The translations under genes and the position numbers were made by a program. This document shows, in pieces, positions 23,990-31,451 of a stretch of DNA of 39,188 bases (within the stretch, counting starts at the first letter, position 1; every line of letters starts with the position of its first letter). The DNA comes from SFHK01 sp045538305. GTDB taxonomy: Bacteria > Bacillota > Clostridia > Christensenellales > Aristaeellaceae. The stretch lies in the NCBI GenBank assembly GCA_045538305.1, contig JAZSRC010000088.1, positions 1 through 39,188 of the forward strand, written 5' to 3'. The notes under the pieces are model-generated. The model was not told the DNA's origin. It was given only the letters and a program-made list of their open reading frames with translations, and did no database searches.

Positions 23990-25168
23990 ATGGCTAAAAT
24001 GCGTGTAACGGGAAGGTTTTATGTGTTTCTGATGCTCGTTGCAGCCATCGTATTGTTTCTCTTCCGAGACAGCATTTTTACCTCCAGCGAGTATGCGGCT
24101 GTATATGCCGAAAACGCAAAGGATGTACGAACGGTTCAAGCGGTTATTGTGCGCGATGAAACGGTGTCTTCCGAAAGGCAGGTTTCGCGCGTGGAGTTTA
24201 TCGCTTCCGAAAACACAATTGTTCGGGCCAATGATCCGGTAGCGTATGTATATTCCATGGAATACAGCGAAAGATTGATTAACGAGCTGAACAACATCCG
24301 CAAGAATATACAGGAATACCATAAAGTGGTTCTCGGAAATGAGCTGGATTCCACTCTTGAGGTATACGACCTAACGGTCAAACAAAAAGCGCTGGATTTG
24401 AAGAGCCTGGTGCGCAGAACCACAAACGGCAACTTCCTGAAGCTGGTCGAGCAACTGGAAAGCTCGATGGAGGCGCGAAGGCAGTACATGTCCGCCAATA
24501 TGCGCAGTGACACCAAGCTGATTAAGTATTACGACGAGGAAAAGCAGAAGATCAATACCATTGACGGCTGGCGCAGCGCAAAGACCGCCGGCAAGGAAGG
24601 CGTAGTCAGCTTCTATCTTGACGGATACGAAACGCAGCTGACGGTAGACGGCCTTGAAAGCTTTTCCATTGACGATATGCGCACCGTGCTTGCCGGCGGA
24701 ACGCTGAACAACGGCGCTTCGCGCAGTGAGAACGAAATCTTCCGCGTTGTCGATCAAAACCACTGGTACCTTGCGGTTTTGTCCGAGGACGGATCGTGGA
24801 ACCCGGTCATCGGAGCTACGTATTCGTTCCAGATGCAGGGTTATGAAGATCTGATGTACACGGGTACCGTTACCCGCGTTCAGAAATCAGGTTCCACTGT
24901 TATGGCGCAGCTGGAAGTTCTCGACCCCATCGGTCCCCTGATTTACAAGCGCAGCGGCGTGTGCGCGCTGGGCAGTAATCTGTCCGGCCTTTCGGTGCCC
25001 GCAAAGGCGCTTGTCAAGCGGGATGGTCAGGATGGCGTGCTGCTTTTTGACGTTCCCGGCGGAACCTTTATACCGGTTGAAGTCATTCATCAGTCGGGCG
25101 ATAAAGCGCTGATTCTTCCTCTGGTGGAAGGCGTTCTTGGCGTTGGTTCGCATGTTCTGATTAAGTAG
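23990..25168 (+). CDS. HlyD-family-like membrane protein, 392 aa
   Basis: One N-terminal membrane helix (FYVFLMLVAAIVLFLF) and an extracytoplasmic part with a short biotinyl-lipoyl-like region (FIASENTIVRANDPVAYVYS), a helical section with coiled-coil character (about 85-190) and C-terminal beta domains ending LGVGSHVLIK. This is the architecture of membrane-fusion (HlyD/EmrA-type) proteins, but no exporter gene adjoins it. In several Clostridia a similar gene precedes yggS-sepF, so a role linked to division or the envelope is possible. The ATG at 23990 has GGAGG six bases upstream. yggS begins 9 bp after the stop. Confidence 0.75.
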   Translation: MAKMRVTGRFYVFLMLVAAIVLFLFRDSIFTSSEYAAVYAENAKDVRTVQAVIVRDETVSSERQVSRVEFIASENTIVRANDPVAYVYSMEYSERLINELNNIRKNIQEYHKVVLGNELDSTLEVYDLTVKQKALDLKSLVRRTTNGNFLKLVEQLESSMEARRQYMSANMRSDTKLIKYYDEEKQKINTIDGWRSAKTAGKEGVVSFYLDGYETQLTVDGLESFSIDDMRTVLAGGTLNNGASRSENEIFRVVDQNHWYLAVLSEDGSWNPVIGATYSFQMQGYEDLMYTGTVTRVQKSGSTVMAQLEVLDPIGPLIYKRSGVCALGSNLSGLSVPAKALVKRDGQDGVLLFDVPGGTFIPVEVIHQSGDKALILPLVEGVLGVGSHVLIK

Positions 25169-25177
25169 GAGGCAGGT

Positions 25178-25894
25178 ATGGCGTTCGGAGATGAAATTCT
25201 GAAGGCATATACCGACCTTCGGAACCGGCTGAATGAGGCGTCCGGTAAATGGGGCGGAGTTCAGATTCTCCCTGTCACCAAGACGGTTGAGCCGGAAAGA
25301 ATACTGGTTCTCAAACAGTCGGGCGTTACCGCCATTGGCGAAAACCGCGTGCAGGAAGCAATGACAAAAATCGAAAAGCTGGATCATTCATTTGATATTC
25401 ATATCATTGGCCGCATGCAGACCAATAAAGCGCGTTATGCCGTAAAGTTTGCCAAAATGGTCGAATCGGTCGATCGGCCGGAGCTTGCGCTGGCGCTTGA
25501 CAGGGCGTGTGAACGGGAAGGGCGCGCGCTTGATATACTGATTGAGGTCAATATCGGAAACGATCCGGCCAAGGCAGGCGTATCGGATACGGAAGCGCCG
25601 GATTTTTTCAGAATGCTTTCGCAATATAAAAACCTTTCCGTCAAGGGGCTTATGACGGTTGCGCCGATTGTTGAAACCCCTGAAGATGCACGGCCGTATT
25701 TCAGACAGATGAGAAAGCTTTTTGACTTTATGCGCTCTATGCCCGGGGGCGAAAGCATGAATGTTCTTTCCATGGGCATGTCGGGCGACTGTATTGTTGC
25801 GGCTGAGGAAGGCGCAACATCCGTTAGAGTGGGTTCAAAGATTTTTGGCAAAAGGGTATATGATAACGCATCTGGCGCAGAGCAAGCGCGGTAA
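25178..25894 (+). CDS. YggS-family PLP-binding protein, 238 aa
   Basis: Pyridoxal-phosphate homeostasis protein (PLPBP/YlmE). The PLP-binding Lys is in LPVTKTVEPE (Lys35); GENRVQEAM, HIIGRMQTNK, VESVDRPELA and the C-terminal NVLSMGMSGD phosphate-binding motif are intact. It is a single-domain TIM barrel without known enzymatic activity. AGGAGG lies before the ATG. Position before sepF is standard in Firmicutes. Confidence 0.95.
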   Translation: MAFGDEILKAYTDLRNRLNEASGKWGGVQILPVTKTVEPERILVLKQSGVTAIGENRVQEAMTKIEKLDHSFDIHIIGRMQTNKARYAVKFAKMVESVDRPELALALDRACEREGRALDILIEVNIGNDPAKAGVSDTEAPDFFRMLSQYKNLSVKGLMTVAPIVETPEDARPYFRQMRKLFDFMRSMPGGESMNVLSMGMSGDCIVAAEEGATSVRVGSKIFGKRVYDNASGAEQAR

Positions 25895-25912
25895 ACATTG
25901 GAGGAATTGGAA

Positions 25913-26527
25913 ATGGCTCAGAAATCCGGCCTGAACTTCAAAAAAATTTTGGAGTATATCGGGGTCGTGGAAGTGAATGACAACGAGGACGCAGACCGTA
26001 AAGGCGCACGCTATGACGATGACGCATACGACGAGGTACGATATACCCCGCCGCGCAACAGTCGTTCGCGCGAAGCATATGCGCAAAAGCGTACCAGAAG
26101 CGAGGAAAGCAATTATAACGTATATTTTGGCGCCCGTTCAGAACCCGAACGCCCTCGCGCCAAAGCCGCAGGACCTGCGAAGGTACGTCCCGCACAGGCA
26201 CCCAGACCGCAGACAGCCCGGCGCGCGTCTGATCACCAGATGGTCAGGTCGGAAAACAGCATGCAGACCAGCAACTCGACAATGGTGTACTATCTGCATT
26301 CATTGTCCGAGTGCGGCGACGTCATTCAGGATCTGATTCGCGGAAACAGCGTGTTTATGAACCTTGAGGAAACAGATTCCGCCCAAATGCAGAGAATCGT
26401 GGACACGCTTGCCGGCGCTACCTTTGCGTTGAATGCAAAAATTCGCAAGGTAGCTGAAAAAACGTACTTGATTGCCCCCAAAAATGTAAATGTGAATATG
26501 ACTAGAAGCGTGGAGCGCAGGTATTAA
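25913..26527 (+). CDS. sepF: Cell division protein SepF, 204 aa
   Basis: SepF bundles FtsZ filaments and tethers them to the membrane. The N terminus MAQKSGLNFKKILEYIGVVE is the start of a membrane-binding helix, followed by an acidic and then Arg/Pro/Ala-rich disordered linker (about 25-115), and a C-terminal SepF domain (about 115-200) with YYLHSLSECGDVIQDLIRG and VFMNLEETD. The ATG at 25913 has GGAGG eight bases upstream; the earlier in-frame TTG at 25898 lies before that site and is rejected. Confidence 0.93.
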   Translation: MAQKSGLNFKKILEYIGVVEVNDNEDADRKGARYDDDAYDEVRYTPPRNSRSREAYAQKRTRSEESNYNVYFGARSEPERPRAKAAGPAKVRPAQAPRPQTARRASDHQMVRSENSMQTSNSTMVYYLHSLSECGDVIQDLIRGNSVFMNLEETDSAQMQRIVDTLAGATFALNAKIRKVAEKTYLIAPKNVNVNMTRSVERRY

Positions 26528-26538
26528 AGGGGAACAAT

Positions 26539-26820
26539 ATGAATCCGAGCATAACCTCTCTGATTGGAAAGGGTATTTACTATTTTTTGATGCTGATGGA
26601 CTACGCGATATTGATTCGCGTGATTCTGAGCTGGTTTATGGACCCATTCAGCCGTATCATGCAGGTATTTGTGGCTTTTACCGAGCCGATAATCGCACCG
26701 ATTCGCATGCTTCTTTCGCGTTTCACAGGTCAGTCAATGATGCGGCTTGATTTCGCTCCGTTTATCACCATGTTTGTGCTGTCGTTGGTCAGAAATATTG
26801 TGATCAGGATCTTTATGTAA
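26539..26820 (+). CDS. YggT-family membrane protein, 93 aa
   Basis: Two hydrophobic segments (about 10-30 and 65-90) flank the family motif VILSWFMDPFSR...FTEPIIAPIRMLL, as in YlmG/YggT. The family is linked to chromosome or division-site organisation without a defined biochemical role. It follows sepF after 11 bp with AAAGGGG before the ATG. ylmH, the usual next gene, is absent. Confidence 0.9.
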   Translation: MNPSITSLIGKGIYYFLMLMDYAILIRVILSWFMDPFSRIMQVFVAFTEPIIAPIRMLLSRFTGQSMMRLDFAPFITMFVLSLVRNIVIRIFM

Positions 26821-26932
26821 GGGAATATTTGATAAAAATGTGTTACCGGCAGGAATTGCATAACCGCCTGTAGAATATCATTCGCAGCGTTAAGTGCAAT
26901 GCTGCCGAAGCACCAATGAAAGGATAGATACT

Positions 26933-27460
26933 ATGGCGATTACTGTAAAGGATATTCGTAACAAGATCTTTGCCCAGGAAGAGAGAGGCTACAACCTGAA
27001 CGAAGTAGACGATTTTCTCGATGAGATCGCCCTTCAGATGGAACAGTTGATTCGCGAAAACGCAAAGCTTAAGGAAGCTGTGAAGGCCGCAGAGGAGAAG
27101 GCCGAGGCGGCTCTGGAGCCCACCACCGTCGATAACGCGCCCGTTGTTCAGGAAACCCTGCCCACATTCAACGAGCCCAGCTATTTCAAAAATCTGGAAA
27201 CCACGCTGCGTGAAACTCTCATTAGCGCTCAGCGTATTGCCGACGAGACCATTGACGACGCCCGCAAAAAGGCCCGCAGAATCGTTACTGAGGCGGAGGA
27301 ACAGGCGCAGACGATCGAAGAGCAGTCCGCAGCGAAGATGGCGGAAGCCAGAGCGGATTACGAAGCGCTCAAGAACGCGTCCGAGGAATATCGCCGCAAC
27401 TTCAACATGCTGGTAGATGGCCAGGCGAAGATTCTGAAGGAAAGCCCGCTGTTTACCTGA
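26933..27460 (+). CDS. divIVA: DivIVA-domain protein, 175 aa
   Basis: Binds curved membrane at poles and septa and recruits partners. N-terminal DivIVA motif ITVKDIRNKIFAQEERGYNL followed by DEVDDFLD-like NEVDDFLDEI, then a coiled coil (about 30-60), a linker, and a second long coiled coil (about 85-165). The ATG at 26933 has AAAGGA eight bases upstream; the upstream in-frame ATG at 26894 has no site. The 112 bp before it contain no promoter I can support. It is followed by a palindrome and a large hairpin rather than by ileS. Confidence 0.92.
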   Translation: MAITVKDIRNKIFAQEERGYNLNEVDDFLDEIALQMEQLIRENAKLKEAVKAAEEKAEAALEPTTVDNAPVVQETLPTFNEPSYFKNLETTLRETLISAQRIADETIDDARKKARRIVTEAEEQAQTIEEQSAAKMAEARADYEALKNASEEYRRNFNMLVDGQAKILKESPLFT

Positions 27461-27481
27461 GAATAAGACTTCAGGGTTATT

Positions 27482-27535
27482 CGTAAATTAATTTACGGAG
27501 CCCCCGAACGGGATGTGCCCGGGTCGGAGGCTCCG
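27482..27535 (+). other. Palindrome and long hairpin after divIVA
   Basis: A perfect 16 bp palindrome CGTAAATTAATTTACG (27482-27497) runs into a larger hairpin whose outer stem is CGGAGCC (27496-27502) with GGCTCCG (27529-27535), with inner stems CCGA/TCGG and GGG/CCC. Only ATTTG follows, so it would be a poor intrinsic terminator. No T-box motif (AGGGTGGAACCGCG-like) is present. It may be a 3'-end stabiliser or a weak terminator. Confidence 0.5.
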
Positions 27536-27594
27536 ATTTGTCGTGCATGTTTTTTGCCCGCGCAGCCAAGCTACATGTGTGGAGGTGCGTGCAA

Positions 27595-27873
27595 ATGCCT
27601 GGCGAAAAGCTTTTTTTGAAAATCGAACGCCTTTCCAACACTTTGGAACGGATGAAGCTGGATGAATATCTGGAGTTTGTTTCCGATAAAAAGCGAATGG
27701 TTACCATGGCGTTTCTGGGCGGAATGATGCGCGGCGTGGGCTTTATGTTCGGGTTTTCCATCATAGGCGCGATTGTGGTTACGCTGTTAAGACGCATTGT
27801 GCTGGACAACATTCCCGGAATCGGCGGCTTTCTGTGGGAGGTAATGAATGAAATTGAATCGCGCACGCGGTAG
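27595..27873 (+). CDS. DUF5665-like small membrane protein, 92 aa
   Basis: Begins MPGEKLFLKIERLSNTLERM (amphipathic, coiled-coil-like), then one or two membrane helices (about 38-68) with Gly-Gly and Gly-Phe repeats, and a short hydrophilic end. It resembles DUF5665 proteins of Firmicutes, whose function is unknown. The ATG at 27595 has GGAGG nine bases upstream. It overlaps lspA by 26 bp and occupies the place where ileS usually stands. Confidence 0.7.
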   Translation: MPGEKLFLKIERLSNTLERMKLDEYLEFVSDKKRMVTMAFLGGMMRGVGFMFGFSIIGAIVVTLLRRIVLDNIPGIGGFLWEVMNEIESRTR

Positions 27874-28339
27874 AACGGGTTTGGCGGTGATTGCAGCTTT
27901 TTGCATATTGATCGACCAGCTTACCAAATGGTGGGCGCTGGAATGGCTTTCCGATATGCCCGGCGGGCGCATAGACCTGATAGAAAATGTGCTGAGCTTT
28001 CACTTTGTACGGAATACCGGCGCTGCGTTTTCATTTCTGAGCGGTCACACGCTTTTGATCACTGTCATCAGCTTTGTAATCATAATGGCATTATTTGTGT
28101 TTGCATTCTTTTCAAAAACACTGGATTTCAAAGTCCGGATATGCTCTGGGCTGCTGTTTGCGGGCGGAGCCGGCAACCTCATTGACCGCCTGCGTTATGG
28201 CGCGGTGGTGGATTTTATTTCACTGGATATGATCAGGTTCCCGGTTTTTAATGTCGCCGATATCTGTGTAAGCGTCGGCGCTGTGCTTATGCTGTTGTTT
28301 ATCAATTTTCCCGGAAGGCGGGTGAACGGAAAACGATGA
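27848..28339 (+). CDS. lspA: Lipoprotein signal peptidase LspA, 163 aa
   Basis: Aspartyl protease in the membrane that cleaves signal peptides of diacylglyceryl-modified prolipoproteins. Four helices; ILIDQLTKWW near the N terminus, RNTGAAFS, the first catalytic Asp in AGNLIDRL and the second in FNVADI. The ATG follows GGGAGG and lies in the end of the DUF5665 gene. The next gene overlaps by 4 bp (ATGA), the common lspA-rluD coupling. Confidence 0.96.
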   Translation: MKLNRARGRTGLAVIAAFCILIDQLTKWWALEWLSDMPGGRIDLIENVLSFHFVRNTGAAFSFLSGHTLLITVISFVIIMALFVFAFFSKTLDFKVRICSGLLFAGGAGNLIDRLRYGAVVDFISLDMIRFPVFNVADICVSVGAVLMLLFINFPGRRVNGKR

Positions 28340-29244
28340 TATTTCAGGTGACTGAGGAACATGCAGGGGCGAGGCTTGATGTGTTTTTGTCCGCGCATGC
28401 TTCTGTTACCCGTTCGCGCGCGGGCAGCTTGATAAAGGATGGCGAGGTGCGCGTGAACGGAACGGCGGAAACCAAGGCGGGCTTTTCATTGAGAAAAGGC
28501 GATCAGGTGGAGTTTATCATGCCCGAGCCTGCGCCTGCGCATGTGGAGGCGCAGGATATTCCGCTTCGGATTGTATATCAGGACGAGGATCTCGCGGTTG
28601 TGTTCAAGCCCTCCGGAATGGTCGTCCACCCAGCGGCGGGCAATCATGACGGAACGCTGGTCAATGCGCTTCTTATGCATTTAAGCGGCCTATCCGGAAT
28701 CGGCGGCGAAATCCGCCCAGGTATTGTTCATCGAATCGACAAGGATACCTCCGGCCTTTTATTGGTTGCAAAAAATGACAGGGCGCATGTATCCCTTGCC
28801 GAGCAGATTCAGGCGCACGATATCGAGCGCGCCTATCTTGCCATATTGATCGGAGGCATGAGTCGGGACTCGGGCGATGTGAACGCGCCGATTGGCAGGC
28901 ATCCGGCGGACAGGAAAAAGATGGCGATTGTTCAGGGTGGCAAGGAAGCGAAAACGCATTGGGAGGTTATTGAGCCCTTGCGCGGCGCTACTTTGGTAAA
29001 GTGCGTGCTTTCTACCGGCCGAACCCATCAGATCCGTGTGCATATGGCTTCGCTGGGCCATCCTGTATTGGGTGATCCGGTTTACGGGCCTAAGAAGCCG
29101 CCTGTGAACGTTTCCGGCGGTCAGCTGCTGCATGCCTACAGGCTGGGCTTTACACATCCGACTACCGGACAGAATATGCTGTTTGAAGCTGAACCGGAGG
29201 AACGCTTTGCCTTGTGGCGAAGGAAACTGTCGCTGAATGGCTGA
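28336..29244 (+). CDS. RluA-family 23S rRNA pseudouridine synthase (RluD-like), 302 aa
   Basis: N-terminal S4 RNA-binding domain (about 10-60, RLDVFLSAHASVTRSRAGSL) and a pseudouridine synthase domain with the catalytic Asp in HRIDKDTSGLLLVAKND, plus GRTHQIRVHMASLGHPVLGD. The position right after lspA matches RluD-type enzymes of Firmicutes (YlyB), which modify helix 69 or nearby sites of 23S rRNA; the exact target cannot be read from sequence. Confidence 0.95.
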   Translation: MIFQVTEEHAGARLDVFLSAHASVTRSRAGSLIKDGEVRVNGTAETKAGFSLRKGDQVEFIMPEPAPAHVEAQDIPLRIVYQDEDLAVVFKPSGMVVHPAAGNHDGTLVNALLMHLSGLSGIGGEIRPGIVHRIDKDTSGLLLVAKNDRAHVSLAEQIQAHDIERAYLAILIGGMSRDSGDVNAPIGRHPADRKKMAIVQGGKEAKTHWEVIEPLRGATLVKCVLSTGRTHQIRVHMASLGHPVLGDPVYGPKKPPVNVSGGQLLHAYRLGFTHPTTGQNMLFEAEPEERFALWRRKLSLNG

Positions 29245-29300
29245 TGCCGCTTGATATGAACGCATGATTGCATGCACGGGTTTGAATCTGACGGTGTATT

Positions 29301-29329
29301 TTGACAAACCGTACATAATTTTCTACCAT
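29301..29329 (+). promoter_or_regulatory. Putative promoter of the PRC-barrel gene
   Basis: Perfect TTGACA (29301-29306), 17 bp spacer, TACCAT (29324-29329, four of six consensus bases). RNA would start near 29336, that is at the base of the hairpin 29333-29388. Confidence 0.6.
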
Positions 29330-29332
29330 AAC

Positions 29333-29388
29333 GCCCCCTAGTCCGGGACAGAATATTCGTGACGAACGAATTGACCGGACGAGGGGGC
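29333..29388 (+). promoter_or_regulatory. 5' leader hairpin that buries the ribosome binding site
   Basis: GCCCCCT (29333-29339) plus GTCCGG (29341-29346) pair with CCGGAC (29375-29380) plus AGGGGGC (29382-29388): thirteen pairs with a single A/G mismatch. An inner stem ATTCGT/ACGAAT caps it. The only Shine-Dalgarno of the PRC gene, GAGGGGG (29381-29387), lies wholly within the 3' arm. No T-run follows, so it is not an ordinary terminator. Structure is seen; control of translation is inferred. Confidence 0.6.
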
Positions 29389-29394
29389 TGTGTA

Positions 29395-29991
29395 TTGAAG
29401 AGCATACGGGCGCTTATCGGTATGCCGGTTATTTCCATTGACGGCGGACGCAGGCTCGGACGCGTTTTGAGAGCGAGCGTAAACGAAGCGCTTGACGGGC
29501 TGGAAGGCATTTGGATTGCCGGCCGCTTTGGAAAAACTGCGTTTCTTCCGAAAGAATCCATTGAAATGCTTGGCGATGTAGCGGTGATTGTGAATTCGTT
29601 GATGAAAGTGAAACCGCGAGGGCAGGCGTTTCATATGCGCCGTGCGCTGGATGCTTCGGGAGCGCTGATGGGTGCGGTGACGGGCTTGTATGTAAATGAA
29701 GAAAGCCTGACCGTAGAGAGCTTGGAAATCTCCCTCGGTTTCTGGGAGGATATTGCCCGGGGACGGCAGCTCGTTCGTCATTTTGCCGTGCTGAAACCGC
29801 AGGGCGATGTAATTGTTTGCGGGAAAGGAGAGGACGTAAGTGAAAAAGGGCTTGGTTCGCGGTATGGTTGCGGGCGCGATGATCGGCGCATCCGCGGCGA
29901 CGGTGTACGGGATGATGAACTGGCGGATGGAGCGGAAAATGGGCCGCGCGGCGATGAATGCGGGGAGAGCCATTGCCAAAAAAACCCATGA
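29395..29991 (+). CDS. PRC-barrel domain protein with aberrant C terminus, 198 aa
   Basis: Two PRC-barrel-like modules: residues 1-75 (LIGMPVISIDGGRRLGRVL) and about 78-145 (ALDASGALMGAVTGLYV), a fold found in RimM and in YlmC/YmxH-type proteins. Start is a TTG at 29395, seven bases after GAGGGGG; a GTG at 29359 has no site and would lie in the hairpin. After about residue 148 (VIVCGKGED) the composition changes to Gly, Arg, Asp and Glu with no hydrophobic pattern, and this part lies on top of another gene (29840-30004) in a different frame. A TAA directly before that gene is one frame away, so a small indel may have removed the proper stop. Confidence 0.7.
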   Translation: MKSIRALIGMPVISIDGGRRLGRVLRASVNEALDGLEGIWIAGRFGKTAFLPKESIEMLGDVAVIVNSLMKVKPRGQAFHMRRALDASGALMGAVTGLYVNEESLTVESLEISLGFWEDIARGRQLVRHFAVLKPQGDVIVCGKGEDVSEKGLGSRYGCGRDDRRIRGDGVRDDELADGAENGPRGDECGESHCQKNP

Positions 29992-30004
29992 TTTGTTTGG
30001 GTAA
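29840..30004 (+). CDS. 54-aa YtxH-like membrane protein
   Basis: GTG start at 29840 with AAAGGAGAGG upstream (29824-29833) and TAA at 30002-30004. The protein starts MKKGLVRGMVAGAMIGASAA: a basic N terminus, a Gly/Ala-rich zipper-type helix (about 8-27), a Met-rich amphipathic helix and a Lys/His end. This is typical of YtxH-like small membrane proteins. It overlaps the end of the PRC-barrel frame by 152 bp in another frame, and its composition is far more protein-like than the overlapping tail. Confidence 0.7.
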   Translation: MKKGLVRGMVAGAMIGASAATVYGMMNWRMERKMGRAAMNAGRAIAKKTHDLFG

Positions 30005-30015
30005 ATTAAGCTTGG

Positions 30016-30046
30016 GACCGCAGGCCGCTGATTGCGGCAGGCGGTC
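30016..30046 (+). other. Symmetric GC-rich hairpin before the AI-2E family gene
   Basis: GACCGC-AG-GCCGC-TGATT-GCGGC-AG-GCGGTC: outer stem of 6 pairs, a symmetric AG/AG internal loop (possible tandem G-A pairs) and inner stem of 5 pairs. Followed by ATTTATC only. It may act as a weak terminator or mRNA processing signal between the 54-aa gene and the permease gene; the ribosome binding site (GGAGGAG, 30054-30060) is outside it. Confidence 0.5.
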
Positions 30047-30063
30047 ATTTATCGGAGGAGAAT

Positions 30064-31110
30064 ATGAATCTGATTCGGCGCGACGCGGGTATTGTGCGCG
30101 TTGCAGTTACTGTAGCGCTTATGACGGCAGCGCTGATTGTGCTTGGGCCGCGGCTTAAGGATGCATTGATTGCGCTTTTGTTTTCCGTCATCATTGCGTA
30201 TCTAATAGCCCCGCTCATGCGCTTTTTTGAAAAAAAGGTTTCCGCCAAAGCTGCGCCGCTTCTGGCGTTTGTTTCCGTGGTGCTGATATTGGTATTCCTG
30301 ATCGGTGTGGTTCTGTTTCCGGCGCTGTCGGAGTTGTCCCAGCTTCCCGGCTATATTGCAGCGGCTGTCCGGCAGGTTGAACCGATCCTTGAGGGAGAAC
30401 AACGCCTGCTTTCGCAATTCGGATTAGGAAATGACACCTTCGGCATACTTCCAAAGGCTTCAGACGCTGCGTCTGTGATTTCAAATACTGCTTCATTTTT
30501 GCTGTCGGGCGCTGCGTCCGTCGTTTCCGTTGTTTCCCAAATGATGGTTATACTGGCGCTTTCCTTTTTTATCCTGTCAGACTGGGAAACGATTTCGGTG
30601 CGCCTTTCCTTATTGATCCCGTCGTTTATCCGCCCGGGGGCGCTTCGCGCCGCATCGGGTATTCGAAGAGAGCTTGGCGCGTACCTTCGCGCGCAGGCTA
30701 TGATTGTTTTATCGGTATCAGCCATGGCGATTGCCGCGCTGTATGTATTGGGTTCGCCCATACCCCTTGCTATGGGGCTGATGTACGGGCTTATGAATGC
30801 CATACCGTATTTCGGGCCATTGATCGGCGTGATACCGCCTGTGTTTTCGGCGCTTTCGGGCGGCTGGCAGCAGGCGCTTGTTACCCTTGGAGCGCTCCTT
30901 TTGATTCAGCAGATTGATAACTATGTGCTGTCGCCGCGCGTGGTCGGCTCGTTTTCCGGCGCAAGTCCCGCCATGGTGCTGTTCGCCATTTCTGCAGGCG
31001 CTGCGCTTGGCTCCATTATGGGCATGTTTCTGGCGCTTCCGCTATTGGTATCTGCCAAGGCTGCGTACCGCGCGTTTACTCAGGCAAAGGAAATGAAAAC
31101 AGATATGTAA
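30064..31110 (+). CDS. AI-2E family membrane permease, 348 aa
   Basis: About eight hydrophobic segments in the 2+1+5 pattern of the AI-2E/PerM/YtvI family: a pair at 15-50, one at 65-90, a soluble section (about 95-150), and a C-terminal bundle from 155 with GLMYGLMNAIPYFGPLIGVIPP and QQIDNYVLSPRVVGS, the family signature. Family members include the quorum signal exporter TqsA, sodium/proton antiporters and sporulation YtvI; the substrate here cannot be decided. GGAGGAG lies three bases before the ATG. Confidence 0.9.
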   Translation: MNLIRRDAGIVRVAVTVALMTAALIVLGPRLKDALIALLFSVIIAYLIAPLMRFFEKKVSAKAAPLLAFVSVVLILVFLIGVVLFPALSELSQLPGYIAAAVRQVEPILEGEQRLLSQFGLGNDTFGILPKASDAASVISNTASFLLSGAASVVSVVSQMMVILALSFFILSDWETISVRLSLLIPSFIRPGALRAASGIRRELGAYLRAQAMIVLSVSAMAIAALYVLGSPIPLAMGLMYGLMNAIPYFGPLIGVIPPVFSALSGGWQQALVTLGALLLIQQIDNYVLSPRVVGSFSGASPAMVLFAISAGAALGSIMGMFLALPLLVSAKAAYRAFTQAKEMKTDM

Positions 31111-31165
31111 TCGGAATACCATTTCGGTACATCAAAACATTACAAATGAAAATTGCATATACCGC

Positions 31166-31194
31166 TTGACAAAACAAGGCAGGCAGAGTATAAT
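31166..31194 (+). promoter_or_regulatory. Perfect consensus promoter of tRNA-Arg
   Basis: TTGACA (31166-31171), 17 bp spacer, TATAAT (31189-31194): both boxes match the sigma-A consensus fully. The tRNA begins 20 bp after the -10 box. Confidence 0.92.
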
Positions 31195-31214
31195 AATCCC
31201 TGTTGCTAAGACAT

Positions 31215-31288
31215 GTGCCTGTAGCTCAGCCGGATAGAGTGTTTGGCTACGAACCAAAAGGTCAGGGGTTCGAATCCCTTCAGGCACG
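31215..31288 (+). tRNA. tRNA-Arg (anticodon ACG)
   Basis: 74 nt cloverleaf. Acceptor GTGCCTG (31215-31221) pairs with CAGGCAC (31281-31287), discriminator G. D arm with AGCTCAGCCGGATAGAGT, anticodon loop CTACGAA between TTTGG and CCAAA gives anticodon ACG, which after A34 to I editing reads CGU/CGC/CGA Arg codons. T arm AGGGGTTCGAATCCCT is standard. CCA is not encoded. Stand-alone gene with own promoter and terminator. Confidence 0.95.
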
Positions 31289-31291
31289 CTG

Positions 31292-31320
31292 AAAACGGAA
31301 GCGAAATGCTTCCGTTTTTT
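31292..31320 (+). terminator. Intrinsic terminator after tRNA-Arg
   Basis: AAAACGGAAGC (31292-31302) pairs perfectly with GCTTCCGTTTT (31308-31318) around GAAAT; six T in a row at 31315-31320. Confidence 0.92.
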
Positions 31321-31387
31321 ATTTCTGTTTTTATGCTTCTTCGCAATTCAGTTATGGAAAAAATCATAAGAATAGGGGATTACAGAG

Positions 31388-31440
31388 CAAAGGACTTCGC
31401 TCGCAAATCGTCTGATGGCGATAGCGAACGAAGTCCTTTG
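31388..31440. other. Long hairpin between tRNA-Arg and the L,D-transpeptidase gene
   Basis: CAAAGGACTTCG (31388-31399) and CGAAGTCCTTTG (31429-31440) are perfect 12 bp inverted copies, with two more nested stems inside (TCGC/GCGA and ATCG/CGAT), making about 20 pairs. No T-run follows on either strand. It lies 11 bp after the end of the minus-strand transpeptidase gene, so it most likely forms the 3' end of that transcript. Confidence 0.6.
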
Positions 31441-31451
31441 AAATTCCCTGT

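Noticed and set aside
27480..27540. Possible T-box before the missing ileS position
   Set aside because: No specifier loop, no AGGGTGGAACCGCG-type antiterminator element, and the following gene is not an aminoacyl-tRNA or amino-acid gene.
29338..30048. A 236-codon open frame on the minus strand
   Set aside because: Antisense to the PRC-barrel and YtxH-like genes; composition not protein-like and no binding site.
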